Part shown: positions 63,710 to 64,000 of the stretch, piece by piece | Layout of the letters: the number at the start of each line of letters is the position of its first letter | Position numbering within the stretch: position 1 is the stretch's first letter | From: Paenibacillus sp. SZ31 | GTDB lineage: Bacteria > Bacillota > Bacilli > Paenibacillales > Paenibacillaceae | NCBI RefSeq assembly: GCF_012912005.1 | Contig: NZ_JABBEA010000004.1 | Span: 372,001 to 436,000, forward strand | DNA length: 64,000 nt | Direction of reading: 5' to 3' | Notes under the pieces: model-generated | Told to the model about the DNA's origin: nothing | Database searches by the model: none | What the model saw: only the letters and a program-made list of their open reading frames with translations | Program-made: the position numbers and the translations under genes

Positions 63710-64000
63710 TTACCAGGCTCTGAAGCTAAAACGGTACATCTCACTTTTATCCATGGTGCTGCCCACTGCAAATAGATCATCGTCATTCCATTTCAGATTG
63801 ATGAAGTTATCAATATTACGGTAGATCACCGTATCCGACGAAAGCTCGCTGTCATTCAGGTAGGCAATATGCAACTCATTCTTCTGATTCTGAATATCCA
63901 TTGGATAAAAGTAAGCGATTCGCGATTCATCTTCATTCAGATCAAAGTTCCAGATGGAACCTTGTAATACCAGATCATACTGTTCCTGCGCTGCACGATA
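63710..64000 (-). CDS. C-terminal part of an unidentified protein, 5' end beyond the window
   Basis: The minus-strand frame is open from the right edge to a stop at 63710 and gives 96 residues ([20 protein letters not shown] ... [11 protein letters not shown]). Alternating aromatic/acidic strands such as [11 protein letters not shown] and [19 protein letters not shown] suggest repeated beta-blades of a propeller-like protein, but the family cannot be set from this fragment. It is followed by its own terminator. Confidence 0.6.
   Translation of the reverse strand, partial: YRAAQEQYDLVLQGSIWNFDLNEDESRIAYFYPMDIQNQKNELHIAYLNDSELSSDTVIYRNIDNFINLKWNDDDLFAVGSTMDKSEMYRFSFRAW

Noticed and set aside
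1..64000. tRNA, rRNA genes and insertion sequences
   Set aside because: I saw no tRNA-like cloverleaf, rRNA sequence or intact transposase anywhere in the window.

Overview
The window looks like chromosomal DNA from a Paenibacillus-type member of the Firmicutes. The evidence is the strong GGAGG ribosome binding sites, frequent TTG/GTG starts, a YesM/YesN-type two-component pair with an AraC output domain, CotH, HU and cold-shock genes, a rhamnogalacturonan lyase and a multidomain GH6 cellulase. The genus is an inference from gene content, not from a marker gene.

Layout. 1-2.3 kb (minus): an ADP-ribose operon with an NrtR-like Nudix regulator, a NADAR protein and a PARG-like glycohydrolase that runs off the left edge. 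2.4-6.6 kb (plus): a MarR regulator with its palindrome, followed by a heterodimeric ABC exporter. 6.7-8.9 kb: a membrane histidine kinase and a small membrane protein. 9.2-17.6 kb (minus): an MglBAC-type sugar importer with its own sensor set (AraC-type response regulator, YesM-type kinase, extra sugar-binding lipoprotein). 17.9-29 kb: integrase, cold-shock protein, HU, acetyltransferase, two chemoreceptors, an MDR oxidoreductase, a CotH-family protein and a lipoprotein.

29.2-48.1 kb is the defence region. A complete type I-C CRISPR-Cas operon (cas3-cas5-cas8c-cas7-cas4-cas1-cas2, minus strand) is served by four arrays holding about 48 spacers. All four arrays are transcribed leftward, and each has a recognisably homologous leader that carries a distal inverted repeat. 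Between cas3 and array 3 lies a DUF3800 gene next to a plus-strand intergenic stretch with a near-consensus promoter and four hairpins that all present the same CATTGGT loop. This is a candidate protein-RNA system and the most interesting item in the window. A lone, covarying CRISPR repeat, decayed repeats and gene remnants lie nearby. A TetR/YhgE pair and a DUF4190 gene sit between arrays 3 and 4.

48.2-64 kb: a polar amino acid ABC importer, a broken lipoprotein gene, plant-polysaccharide genes (GH4 glycosidase, AraC regulator, PL11 rhamnogalacturonan lyase, GH6-FN3-FN3-CBM3 cellulase) with CcpA cre-like sites in front of several of them, a MacB/YknXYZ-type export system, and a partial gene at the right edge.
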